Positions 34,128-39,732 of a stretch of DNA of 39,732 nt are shown piece by piece (position 1 is the stretch's first letter; each line of letters begins with the position of its first letter). Both the position numbers and the translations under genes were made by a program. This DNA is from JBDKUD01 sp050943315 (GTDB taxonomy: Bacteria; Bacillota; Syntrophomonadia; Syntrophomonadales; Syntrophomonadaceae). The notes under the pieces are model-generated. The model did no database searches, was not told the DNA's origin, and worked only from the letters and a program-made list of their open reading frames with translations. The stretch lies in assembly GCA_050943315.1 (NCBI GenBank), contig JBMNOY010000014.1:1-39732 (forward strand). Reading direction: 5' to 3'.

Positions 34128-35306
34128 CTACTTTTGCAGTTTTCCGTCTTTGAAGGTAAGACCGGATTTATTCAAAGGTACCCATTTTCCATCTTTTACT
34201 ACATAAGTAATAACCGTATTCAAAGTGGTTTGTCCATCTTTATCAAAGGATGTCTTACCCAGTACGCCGTCATAGTTCTTTGTTTCCCGAATCGCTTTGC
34301 CAACACTGGCTCTGTCTATCTTATCAACCTTTTTCATGGCTTCAATAATTATGTTTGCTCCATCATAGCCAAACGGGCCGTACGATTCGTAGTATTCCTT
34401 AAAACCTGCTTTATCATAGGCGGCGATGAACTCCTGGCCCTTGGGCAAATCTTCTATCGGGCTTACCAGTCCATGGCACAGGGTACCTTCGCCGGCTGTA
34501 CCGGCAATCTCTATGAAGGTTTTAGATTGTATTCCAGAATCACTCATAAAAATAGCATCAATACCGTTTTCGGTCATTTGCCGCTTTATTAAGGCCGCCT
34601 CGGTGGCCAGTCCGCCGAAGAAGACCATGTCCGGATTCTCTGCCTTAATTCTGGTTAAAAGAGCCGAATAATCTTGTTGTCCGACCGAGATGCCATCAAA
34701 GCTTAGCATTTTTGCACCATTCTTTTGGGCTTGTTCAATAAATTGTTCGGCGTTAGTTTTGCCATATTCAGTTTGGTCATGAATTACAGCTATCTTCTTC
34801 ACACCCAGTTCTTTGGTGGCTACATCTCCCGCATACAGGTTCTGAACCTTGGAAGCGGTAATAACCCGGGTTACTTCCTCATAGCCATCCTGGGTAATTT
34901 TGTCATTGATAGCGGCCGCGATAACTGCGGGTAAGCCATATTTATGGAAAACGTCTTTGGTGGCCAGGGCACAGCCACTGTTAAAGTGAGCAACAACAGC
35001 GATAATCTTCGGATCACTAGCTGCCTTATTGGCGGCTGTTACAGCCGTAGCCGGGTCACCGGCATCGTCCAGGGCAACAAATTCAAGATTAAAAGGAAGA
35101 TCACCCTTTTCATTTGCTTGTTTTACAGCTAATTCCACGGAATTCCGAAGTCCCAGACCCAGTGCTGCATTGGCACCGGTTATCGGTCCGATATAAGCAA
35201 TCTTATAGGTTTCCTTGCTCGCGCTGCCGGTACCTCCGCATCCTCCCAGCAAAATTGAAGTCAGGAAAGTAAACAACAAGCCTATTACTACATAACTCTT
35301 TTTCAC
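34128..35306 (-). CDS. livJ: Branched-chain amino acid-type ABC transporter substrate-binding lipoprotein
   Basis: Extracytoplasmic binding protein anchored by lipid. From the GTG at 35306 (AAGGAGG 9 bases upstream) the protein has 392 residues: signal peptide 1-22 with lipobox LLGGC (C23), then a periplasmic-binding-protein type 1 fold opening YKIAYIGPITGANAALG. Family motifs are AVVAHFNSGCALATKD (near 102) and VIHDQTEYGKTNAEQF (near 168). The open frame extends upstream to 35423 but that part lies in the leader. The ligand may be a branched-chain or other amino acid, an amide or a small peptide; it cannot be fixed from sequence. Confidence 0.93.
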   Translation of the reverse strand: MKKSYVVIGLLFTFLTSILLGGCGGTGSASKETYKIAYIGPITGANAALGLGLRNSVELAVKQANEKGDLPFNLEFVALDDAGDPATAVTAANKAASDPKIIAVVAHFNSGCALATKDVFHKYGLPAVIAAAINDKITQDGYEEVTRVITASKVQNLYAGDVATKELGVKKIAVIHDQTEYGKTNAEQFIEQAQKNGAKMLSFDGISVGQQDYSALLTRIKAENPDMVFFGGLATEAALIKRQMTENGIDAIFMSDSGIQSKTFIEIAGTAGEGTLCHGLVSPIEDLPKGQEFIAAYDKAGFKEYYESYGPFGYDGANIIIEAMKKVDKIDRASVGKAIRETKNYDGVLGKTSFDKDGQTTLNTVITYVVKDGKWVPLNKSGLTFKDGKLQK

Positions 35307-35422
35307 ATTAATATCCTCCTTGCGGCTAAGAAAATTATTAAAAATTGTAATTACCAATGCTACAGGGGCTTTGTCTCTTTCCCTCCTTCCGTTTGGGGAT
35401 AGCAATGGATAGTAAATTTTCA

Positions 35423-35475
35423 AAAAAAGACAAAAAAACCCGCAAATCCATTACCCCATGGACTCCTTTGCCCTT
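35423..35475 (-). promoter_or_regulatory. Terminator-like hairpin (attenuator candidate) in the livJ leader
   Basis: On the minus strand GCAAA...TCCAT pairs with ATGGA-TTTGC (outer arms about 35443-35447 and 35467-35471; inner arms 35448-35452 and 35458-35463) with a GGAG bulge on one side and a GGGGTA-type loop, and is followed by GGGTTTTTTTG and a second T run. No minus-strand gene lies upstream, so this terminator-like structure is inside the liv 5' leader. ATCCATT farther downstream can pair with AATGGAT of the 3' arm, giving a possible antiterminator. No T-box, SAM or lysine riboswitch core was seen. Confidence 0.55.
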
Positions 35476-35477
35476 TT

Positions 35478-35534
35478 GTACGCGTCACGCGTACTTTTGT
35501 ATGTGCTGCGCACATGGCTAATTATATCATTAGC
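35478..35534 (-). promoter_or_regulatory. liv promoter -10 with three successive dyads
   Basis: On the minus strand a perfect TATAAT lies at 35526-35521; the -35 region is weak. Three inverted repeats follow each other: GCTAAT/ATTAGC (35517-35522 with 35529-35534), ATGTGC-tgc-GCACAT (35501-35515) and GTACGCG-tca-CGCGTAC (35478-35494). The first spans the -10; the second would cover the start site and the third the early leader. They may be repressor operators, or hairpins in the mRNA. Confidence 0.55.
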
Positions 35535-35636
35535 AAAATATATAAGGAAAGATATTGTCGAAGAATGTTGAATAGAATAGTAGAATTATCTTTGGTATTG
35601 CCAGTAATTCCATATTCTACATGCTGCCTCAACGAT

Positions 35637-35676
35637 TTGACACAGGCTTGACGGGGATTAATAATCTTGATATCAT
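35637..35676 (+). promoter_or_regulatory. Two overlapping sigma-A promoters for tRNA-Thr
   Basis: TTGACA (35637-35642), 17 bases, AATAAT (35660-35665); and TTGACG (35648-35653), 17 bases, TATCAT (35671-35676). The second would start transcription about 13 bases before the tRNA. Both are close to consensus. Confidence 0.65.
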
Positions 35677-35695
35677 CTACTTGATAATGAAATAG

Positions 35696-35770
35696 GCCGA
35701 TGTGGCTCAGTGGCAGAGCAGCTGATTCGTAATCAGCAGGTCGGCGGTTCGAATCCGCCCATCGGCTCCA
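35696..35770 (+). tRNA. tRNA-Thr (anticodon CGT)
   Basis: Full cloverleaf: acceptor GCCGATG / CATCGGC, D arm GCTC...GAGC-type, anticodon stem GCTGA/TCAGC around loop TTCGTAA with anticodon CGT (reads ACG, threonine), T arm GGCGG/CCGCC with TTCGAAT, and an encoded CCA at 35768-35770. It stands alone between two divergent regions and marks the boundary of the accessory patch. No second copy of its 3' end was seen in the window. Confidence 0.97.
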
Positions 35771-35785
35771 GTTAGAAATAAGTAG

Positions 35786-35810
35786 CCGCGCGGGTTTGCG
35801 CGGTTTTTAT
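35786..35810 (+). terminator. Intrinsic terminator after tRNA-Thr
   Basis: Stem CCGCGC / GCGCGG (35786-35791 with 35798-35803), 6-base loop, then TTTTTATTAT. It ends the tRNA transcript. Confidence 0.88.
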
Positions 35811-35841
35811 TATATTGTATAACTGATTGTGTTTAGCTTCT

Positions 35842-35863
35842 TACTGCAATACTACTGCAATAC
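35842..35863. repeat. Tandem 11-bp repeat TACTGCAATAC
   Basis: Two exact, adjacent copies of TACTGCAATAC about 70 bp downstream of the tRNA. Short direct repeats beside a tRNA can mark an old recombination junction, but no integrase and no second copy of the tRNA end are visible here. A hairpin ATAGCGG-TGAA-CCGTTAT (35909-35926) lies further on. Apart from these I see nothing definable between 35811 and 36005. Confidence 0.5.
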
Positions 35864-36005
35864 ATATGATGTAATCTGAACATTTCTTACAACCTCAGAA
35901 ATCCGTGCATAGCGGTGAACCGTTATGAATACCAATAATATTTAACTACAGAGGAGGATTATGTGAGGGAATAGGGAAATAGTAAATTAACCTATTCAGT
36001 AAGCT

Positions 36006-36180
36006 ATGCCAACTCAAGCGGTGCGATAACAGATAATAAAACCTATTGATAGTACGTGGGATGAACTTGGAAAAATTCTTAGGGATTTAAGCTTAATGGA
36101 CACCAAAATGTGCAATGCTGCTATTCAGCTTTATAGGTAGTGGGATAGGCTAATATAGTTTGTCTAAAAAGTTAGAAGGA
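36006..36180 (+). pseudogene. N-terminal remnant of a Cas12f/TnpB-like nuclease
   Basis: A broken coding stretch. From ATG 36006 the translation reads MPTQAVR, then a stop (TAA at 36027), then in the same frame QIIKPIDSTWDELGKILRDL, continuing SLMDTKMCNAAIQLYR to a stop at 36138-36140 and further stops. The pattern KPhD-x(2)-W-x(2)-hG-x-hLR-x-L followed by an alanine/asparagine-rich helix resembles the N terminus I recall for compact Cas12f-type and TnpB-like proteins. Only about 45 codons remain: no RuvC or zinc-finger part, no CRISPR array. I infer a dead remnant of a transposon-derived or CRISPR nuclease gene, deleted after the first stretch; an unrelated decayed gene is possible. Confidence 0.5.
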
Positions 36181-36208
36181 ATTGAACCCTCGGGGAGAGC
36201 CTGATTAG

Positions 36209-37156
36209 ATGGATAATAAAGCTAACATCTATGTCGGGGTAACTGATAATGACTGGTATGATTATTTGGCTAATCACCAGCCCGACGAATTGAATTTCTG
36301 GCAGCCAGGCGGCAAACAGGTATTCCGGGCTTTGCAGCCCTATGGGTTATTTTTGTTTAAGCTGCATAGTCCCCTGAATTATATTGCCGGTGGCGGATTT
36401 TTTGTACGCCATGCTTTTCTGCCGGTTTCCCTGGCATGGGAAGCGTTTGGTCATAAAAATGGAACGCCCGATTATCTAAGCTTTGCGCGGGCTATCCATA
36501 AATACCGCAAGAGTGACCGCAAGACAGAACCCGATCCTGTTATCGGCTGCATCATTCTTACTTCACCTTTTTTCTTCGATCGTGCTGATTGGATCCCGGT
36601 TCCTCCAGACTGGAAACCCGGTATTGTCCAGGGAAAAATATATAGCGGCGATTCCTTTGCCGGGCGCAGTTTATATCAGCAGGTGGAAGAACGGCTAAAG
36701 CGTAGTCAATACCACAATTCTGATTCAAATATAATTTATGAACCGAATGGTAATCGGTATGGATCAGGCTATACAGCCTTTCCCAGACTGGGGCAGGGTG
36801 CATTTCGAGTAATGGTTACTGAAGCCTATCATCGCCGTTGTGCTATCTCCGGTGAAAAAACCCTACCCGTTTTGGAAGCAGCCCACATTAAGCCCTATTC
36901 ACAACAAGGACCTCATATTCCCAGTAATGGCTTATTGTTAAGGCAAGATATACATACGCTCTTTGATAGAGGTTATCTCACTATTTCAGAGGATCTTCAT
37001 GTGGAAGTAAGTAAGGGAATCAAAGAGGATTTCGGCAACGGTCGTGACTACTATTCCTTTCATGGCCGACGATTGCTTGAACTGCCTGATAACCTGCAGG
37101 AACGGCCATCTTCGCAGTTCATAAGGTGGCATAACGAAAACATTTTTTTGGGATGA
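36209..37156 (+). CDS. HNH endonuclease, predicted restriction type
   Basis: A 315-residue intact protein. The C-terminal part (about 205-290) is an HNH nuclease: RCAISGEKTLPVLEAAHIKP, NGLLLRQDIHTLFDRGYL, with the histidines in AAHI and HTLFD expected to bind metal. The first 200 residues form a separate domain beginning YVGVTDNDWYDYL, with NFWQPGG, FLFKLHSP and GGGFFVRHAFLPVSLAWEAFG; this block recurs in a family of predicted restriction enzymes and might recognise DNA, possibly modified DNA. Start ATG with GGGGAGAG 8 bases upstream. No methyltransferase accompanies it. It lies between two wrecked genes, but its own frame is clean. Confidence 0.8.
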   Translation: MDNKANIYVGVTDNDWYDYLANHQPDELNFWQPGGKQVFRALQPYGLFLFKLHSPLNYIAGGGFFVRHAFLPVSLAWEAFGHKNGTPDYLSFARAIHKYRKSDRKTEPDPVIGCIILTSPFFFDRADWIPVPPDWKPGIVQGKIYSGDSFAGRSLYQQVEERLKRSQYHNSDSNIIYEPNGNRYGSGYTAFPRLGQGAFRVMVTEAYHRRCAISGEKTLPVLEAAHIKPYSQQGPHIPSNGLLLRQDIHTLFDRGYLTISEDLHVEVSKGIKEDFGNGRDYYSFHGRRLLELPDNLQERPSSQFIRWHNENIFLG

Positions 37157-37307
37157 TGTTCTAGATGGTCGAAAAAGAGGGAATCACAAGGTTCAAATAT
37201 TAATGCTTTCAAATAACGTCTCTATCAAAAGGTGCAGAATAAAAGGTAGAATACCTGATTAACACTTCACATATAGTAATCATTTTTGGTGAAGGACGGT
37301 GTTATTG

Positions 37308-37660
37308 TTGCATAGAGCTGATTTGGAAGAGCTCCATTACATAACTCCGATCAATAATATCCCTTCCATTCTACTATACGGTATTCTTTTAAATAGAAGA
37401 GCGGATCGATTGGAACATGAAAAGGTAGCCTTCCAGGAAGTCCAGGAGCGCAGGGAGAATAAACGGCTTCCAACCGGTAAACGGCTCCATAATTATGTTA
37501 TGTGATATGTGCACGAAACCCCATGATGTATAGGCGGAGAAACCTGCATTGTGATTTGTGCGTATTGCGTATCAGTCCAGAAGTATTGGATATCCGCGGG
37601 GCAGTGGTTACCGACCGAAATGCATTCAGTAATTATGCTGCTTTCTATCCCAGTCGGTAG
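37308..37660 (+). pseudogene. Broken DarT-like (DUF4433) ADP-ribosyltransferase toxin gene
   Basis: From TTG 37308 the frame encodes HRADLEELHYITPINNIPSI and a following VAFQEVQERRENKRLPTGK and LHNYV, the N-terminal half of a DarT fold. It stops at TGA 37503-37505. After about four bases seem to be missing (near 37512, where a GCAC repeat would be expected), another frame continues RNPMMYRRRNLHCDLCVLRI and SPEVLDIRGAVVTDRNAFSN, ending at TAG 37658-37660. DarT modifies thymidine in single-stranded DNA and is a toxin paired with the DarG antitoxin. Here a nonsense codon and a frameshift make it inactive, and no macro-domain antitoxin is visible downstream. Confidence 0.75.
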
Positions 37661-37936
37661 GTTATGCTTTTTAATAAATCTTGTTAACCATTTTCCTGGA
37701 GTATCTGGATGCGTTGGGATTTGTTAAACTTAACCTGCACTAGACTGCGCCCGTCGAGCGCACGCACAGAGTGGCAATCTAAAGGTAGACATTGCTACGT
37801 CGACTGTATCCCCTCAAGAAACCCCATTTGCCTTACAAGATTTTTTGATTGTTATACACACAGATCCCAAATAAACCATATGATATTAAAAATAATACCT
37901 TATTTTAGAAAATGGTTTATAAAGGATGTGTGACTC
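37661..37936. other. Non-coding spacer after the DarT relic
   Basis: A 276-bp stretch with no supported gene. A short stretch near 37700 could read LEYLDALGFVKLN, which looks protein-like but runs into a stop and may be relic coding sequence. A 74-codon frame at 37709-37933 has no ribosome binding site and no recognisable motif; I regard it as spurious. The last 80 bases are AT-rich and would contain the promoter of the oxidase gene. Confidence 0.5.
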
Positions 37937-39520
37937 ATGACAGAATATTCGAAAGGTTCTCCCCAAGAACCTGAAATTACTGTAAATCCTTCAGATCCTA
38001 CTACTATCCCTAAATTTGTGGATCCACTGCCAATACCAGCCAAAGCAAGGCCATTTTATTATCATACTTCGAAACGGGAACTGTTTTATCATATTGTAAT
38101 GCAGGAAGCAAAGCATAGATTTCATAAAAATTTTCCTCTTACCACTATTTGGGGATATAATGGAACCTATCCTGGTCCAACGATAGAGGTTCCAAAAGAT
38201 TCACTTGTTAAAGTTAAATGGGAAAACAATCTTCCCAATAGACACTTGCTTCCAGTAGATCATACTCTTCATGGAACCATGGATACTCCAGATGTAAGAA
38301 CAGTAGTTCACCTCCATGGCGCTAATGTGGAAGCTGAGAGCGATGGGCACCCTGAAGCATGGTTTTCCAGAGATTATAGATTTGTCGGGCCAAAGTTTAC
38401 CAAAGAAGTATATGAATATACTAATCATCAGGCTGGAGCTACACTATGGTATCATGATCATGCCTTAGGAATAACAAGGTTAAATGTATACGCAGGACTG
38501 GCTGGATTCTATATTATAAGAGATTTTCTGGAAAGGAGACTTAACCTGCCGTCGGGTTCCTACGAAATACCAATTTTGATACAGGATAAATCCTTTAATG
38601 AGGATGGATCATTATTCTACCCTGATAATGCCACTCCACCGGTTGATAATCCTGTTCCTTCAACACCATCATTTTTCTTTGGAAATACTATAGTGGTAAA
38701 TGGGAAAATATGGCCTTACCTGGAAGTTGAACCTCGCAAATATAGGTTTAGAATATTAAACGGATCAAATCTTCGGGCTTATGACCTTAGCCTAAGTAAT
38801 GGCGGGGAATTCCATCAAATAGGCACTGATTTAGGATTATTACACCACCCTGTGAAGATTAGCTCTTTCATTCTGGAACCGGCGGAAAGATGTGATTTAA
38901 TAATAGATTTTTCGAAGTATAAAGGACAGGAAATAACCTTACTGAATAATTCACCAGCTCCTCCTAGTCCTGGTACTGAGCTTATAATGCAATTCAGAGT
39001 AGGAACTGAACTAAAATACCCGGATACTAGTACTGTTCCTGAGGAATTAATGCCATTTCATAAAATTGATCCCGCCTCAGCTGTCAAAGAGAGGACCTTA
39101 CACTTGGATGAAACTACAGACCATTACGGCAGAGTACTACATTTGCTTAATAATAAAATGTGGAATGAGCCAGCTACCGAAACACCAGCGTTAGATACAG
39201 TTGAGATATGGCATTTAGTAAACCACTTTGATTTCCCACATCCTATTCATATCCATTTAGTACACTTTGAAATATTAGGAAGAAAAGTATTTACTGAGGA
39301 AGATTTCGATGAACAGGGGAACTATAAGTTTGATTTAGAAAGCTTAACTCCGCCATTAGATTTTGAAAAAGGGCCTAAGGATGTAGTGAGAACAGAACCC
39401 GGGCAGGTAACATCAATTATTATGCACTTCAAAGAGCACAGTGGGGATTATGTGTGGCATTGTCATATACTGGAACATGAAGACAATGATATGATGAGGC
39501 CCCTTAGAGTAGAAGCATAA
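37937..39520 (+). CDS. CotA-like multicopper oxidase
   Basis: A 527-residue three-cupredoxin-domain oxidase. Copper-binding sites: HLHG (H125, H127), WYHDH (H173, H175), HPIHIH (H435, H438, H440) and HCHILEHEDNDM (H508, C509, H510, H514 with axial M519), so the T1 and T2/T3 ligand sets are complete. No signal peptide is seen, and the length and motif spacing match the spore-coat CotA laccase/bilirubin-oxidase group. Electrons from phenols, bilirubin or metals would reduce O2 to water; in spore formers it is associated with coat pigmentation and protection. The gene looks more AT-rich than neighbours and lies beside decayed foreign DNA, which could mean horizontal gain. AAAGGA precedes the ATG. 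Confidence 0.9.
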   Translation: MTEYSKGSPQEPEITVNPSDPTTIPKFVDPLPIPAKARPFYYHTSKRELFYHIVMQEAKHRFHKNFPLTTIWGYNGTYPGPTIEVPKDSLVKVKWENNLPNRHLLPVDHTLHGTMDTPDVRTVVHLHGANVEAESDGHPEAWFSRDYRFVGPKFTKEVYEYTNHQAGATLWYHDHALGITRLNVYAGLAGFYIIRDFLERRLNLPSGSYEIPILIQDKSFNEDGSLFYPDNATPPVDNPVPSTPSFFFGNTIVVNGKIWPYLEVEPRKYRFRILNGSNLRAYDLSLSNGGEFHQIGTDLGLLHHPVKISSFILEPAERCDLIIDFSKYKGQEITLLNNSPAPPSPGTELIMQFRVGTELKYPDTSTVPEELMPFHKIDPASAVKERTLHLDETTDHYGRVLHLLNNKMWNEPATETPALDTVEIWHLVNHFDFPHPIHIHLVHFEILGRKVFTEEDFDEQGNYKFDLESLTPPLDFEKGPKDVVRTEPGQVTSIIMHFKEHSGDYVWHCHILEHEDNDMMRPLRVEA

Positions 39521-39559
39521 GCCTTTCTTTTTCCTGGCCAACGACTAAGCATAAAAAAT

Positions 39560-39608
39560 GGAAGCAGGGGAATAAGAATAATTCTTCTGCTTCCTCTTTT
39601 GGAAGCAG
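39560..39608. terminator. Three-arm repeat/terminator after the oxidase gene
   Basis: GGAAGCAG (39560-39567) pairs with CTGCTTCC (39587-39594), with an inner GAAT/ATTC, and a T-rich TCTTTT follows: an intrinsic terminator. A second exact GGAAGCAG (39601-39608) can instead pair with the same CTGCTTCC. The direct repeat extends to GGAAGCAGGGG in both copies. The two hairpins are mutually exclusive. Confidence 0.65.
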
Positions 39609-39732
39609 GGGGACGGTTCGAGACCGCTGAAAAAGTACCCTTTTTAAGCCGCTTGAGCGTCTGTCCTATTCCAGGTTTGTTGGTCAATCAGCAAACAATG
39701 GTAAAAAAAAATCAAAAAAAGTACATTTGAAC
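39609..39732. other. Window-end spacer, REP-like sequence
   Basis: No gene is supported here. GGGGGACGGTTC near 39608 and a short AAAAAG-tacc-CTTTTT hairpin near 39634 resemble the GGGGGACGGTTC motif found in repetitive extragenic elements of Clostridia, from memory only. The last 30 bases are two poly-A runs and the feature is cut by the window edge. Confidence 0.3.

Noticed and set aside
35307..35423. Longer livJ reading frame starting at 35423
   Set aside because: The extension overlaps the leader structure, has no signal peptide at its N terminus and no family-like sequence; the GTG at 35306 is followed by a clean lipoprotein signal.
35307..35478. T-box or other known amino-acid riboswitch in the liv leader
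   Set aside because: No AGGGTGG-type T-box core, no SAM or lysine core. Left as an attenuator of unknown signal.
36209..36803. Frames on both strands within the HNH gene (36483-36698 +, 36558-36803 -)
   Set aside because: Shadows of the HNH frame, with no ribosome binding site or family motif.
37709..37933. 74-codon frame before the oxidase gene
   Set aside because: No ribosome binding site, no recognisable motif, unusual composition; likely chance.
35771..37936. CRISPR array near the Cas12f-like remnant
   Set aside because: No regularly spaced identical repeats; only one 11-bp tandem duplication.
35696..39732. Attachment site duplication of the tRNA-Thr 3' end
   Set aside because: I looked for a second copy of the T-arm/acceptor sequence downstream and saw none, so tRNA-targeted integration is not supported within the window.

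Overview
The window looks like a chromosomal segment of a spore-lineage, anaerobic, low-to-mid-GC member of the Clostridia. Support comes from a glycyl-radical (class III) ribonucleotide reductase, a CwlD-type amidase, Firmicutes-style ribosomal/ECF gene order, split glycine decarboxylase subunits (GcvPA/GcvPB), strong AGGAGG ribosome binding sites and many TTG starts. A Syntrophomonadaceae-like organism would fit, but that assignment is inference and was not tested. Almost all of it is dense, conserved housekeeping sequence; the accessory part is at the right end (about 35.3-39.7 kb).

Layout. (1) 1-5198, + strand: end of the ribosomal/RNA-polymerase cluster, rpsD (cut by the window edge)-rpoA-rplQ, running into the energy-coupling-factor transporter ecfA1-ecfA2-ecfT and truA. 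(2) 5217-6238: rplM-rpsI with its own promoter, a structured leader and a strong terminator. (3) 6455-9671: cwlD, then a Memo/AMMECR1 fusion protein and its radical SAM partner. (4) 9829-21544: a complete ornithine-to-arginine set argC-J-B-D-F-G...H, interrupted by nrdD-nrdG, which has a promoter carrying two NrdR-box-like dyads. (5) 21541-22097: two small uncharacterised genes, one a 53-residue zinc-ribbon-like protein. (6) 22342-29164: the glycine cleavage operon gcvT-gcvH-gcvPA-gcvPB-lpd-lplA. (7) 29172-35530, - strand: a branched-chain-amino-acid-type ABC operon livJ-livH-livM-livG-livF followed by an M20 deacylase, preceded by a leader with tandem dyads and an intrinsic-terminator-like hairpin. 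(8) 35637-35810: tRNA-Thr(CGT). (9) 35820-37930: a decayed defence/mobile patch: an N-terminal remnant resembling Cas12f/TnpB-type nucleases, an intact HNH endonuclease, and a broken DarT (DUF4433) toxin gene. (10) 37937-39520: a CotA-like multicopper oxidase, followed by an unusual three-arm repeat.

How the genes fit together. The arg block makes arginine from glutamate by the ArgJ-recycling route. The gcv operon encodes all four glycine-cleavage components plus a lipoate ligase to charge GcvH. The liv operon probably imports amino acids or small amino-acid derivatives, and the co-transcribed M20 enzyme may hydrolyse what is taken up. The most unusual signals are regulatory or relic-like: the liv leader attenuator, the perfect 16-bp hairpin between livJ and livH, the 10-bp-phased repeats in three spacers, the NrdR pair, and the three-part defence relic next to the tRNA. 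I did not find a clearly new intact multi-gene system; the closest candidates are the Memo-AMMECR1/radical SAM pair and the liv leader.
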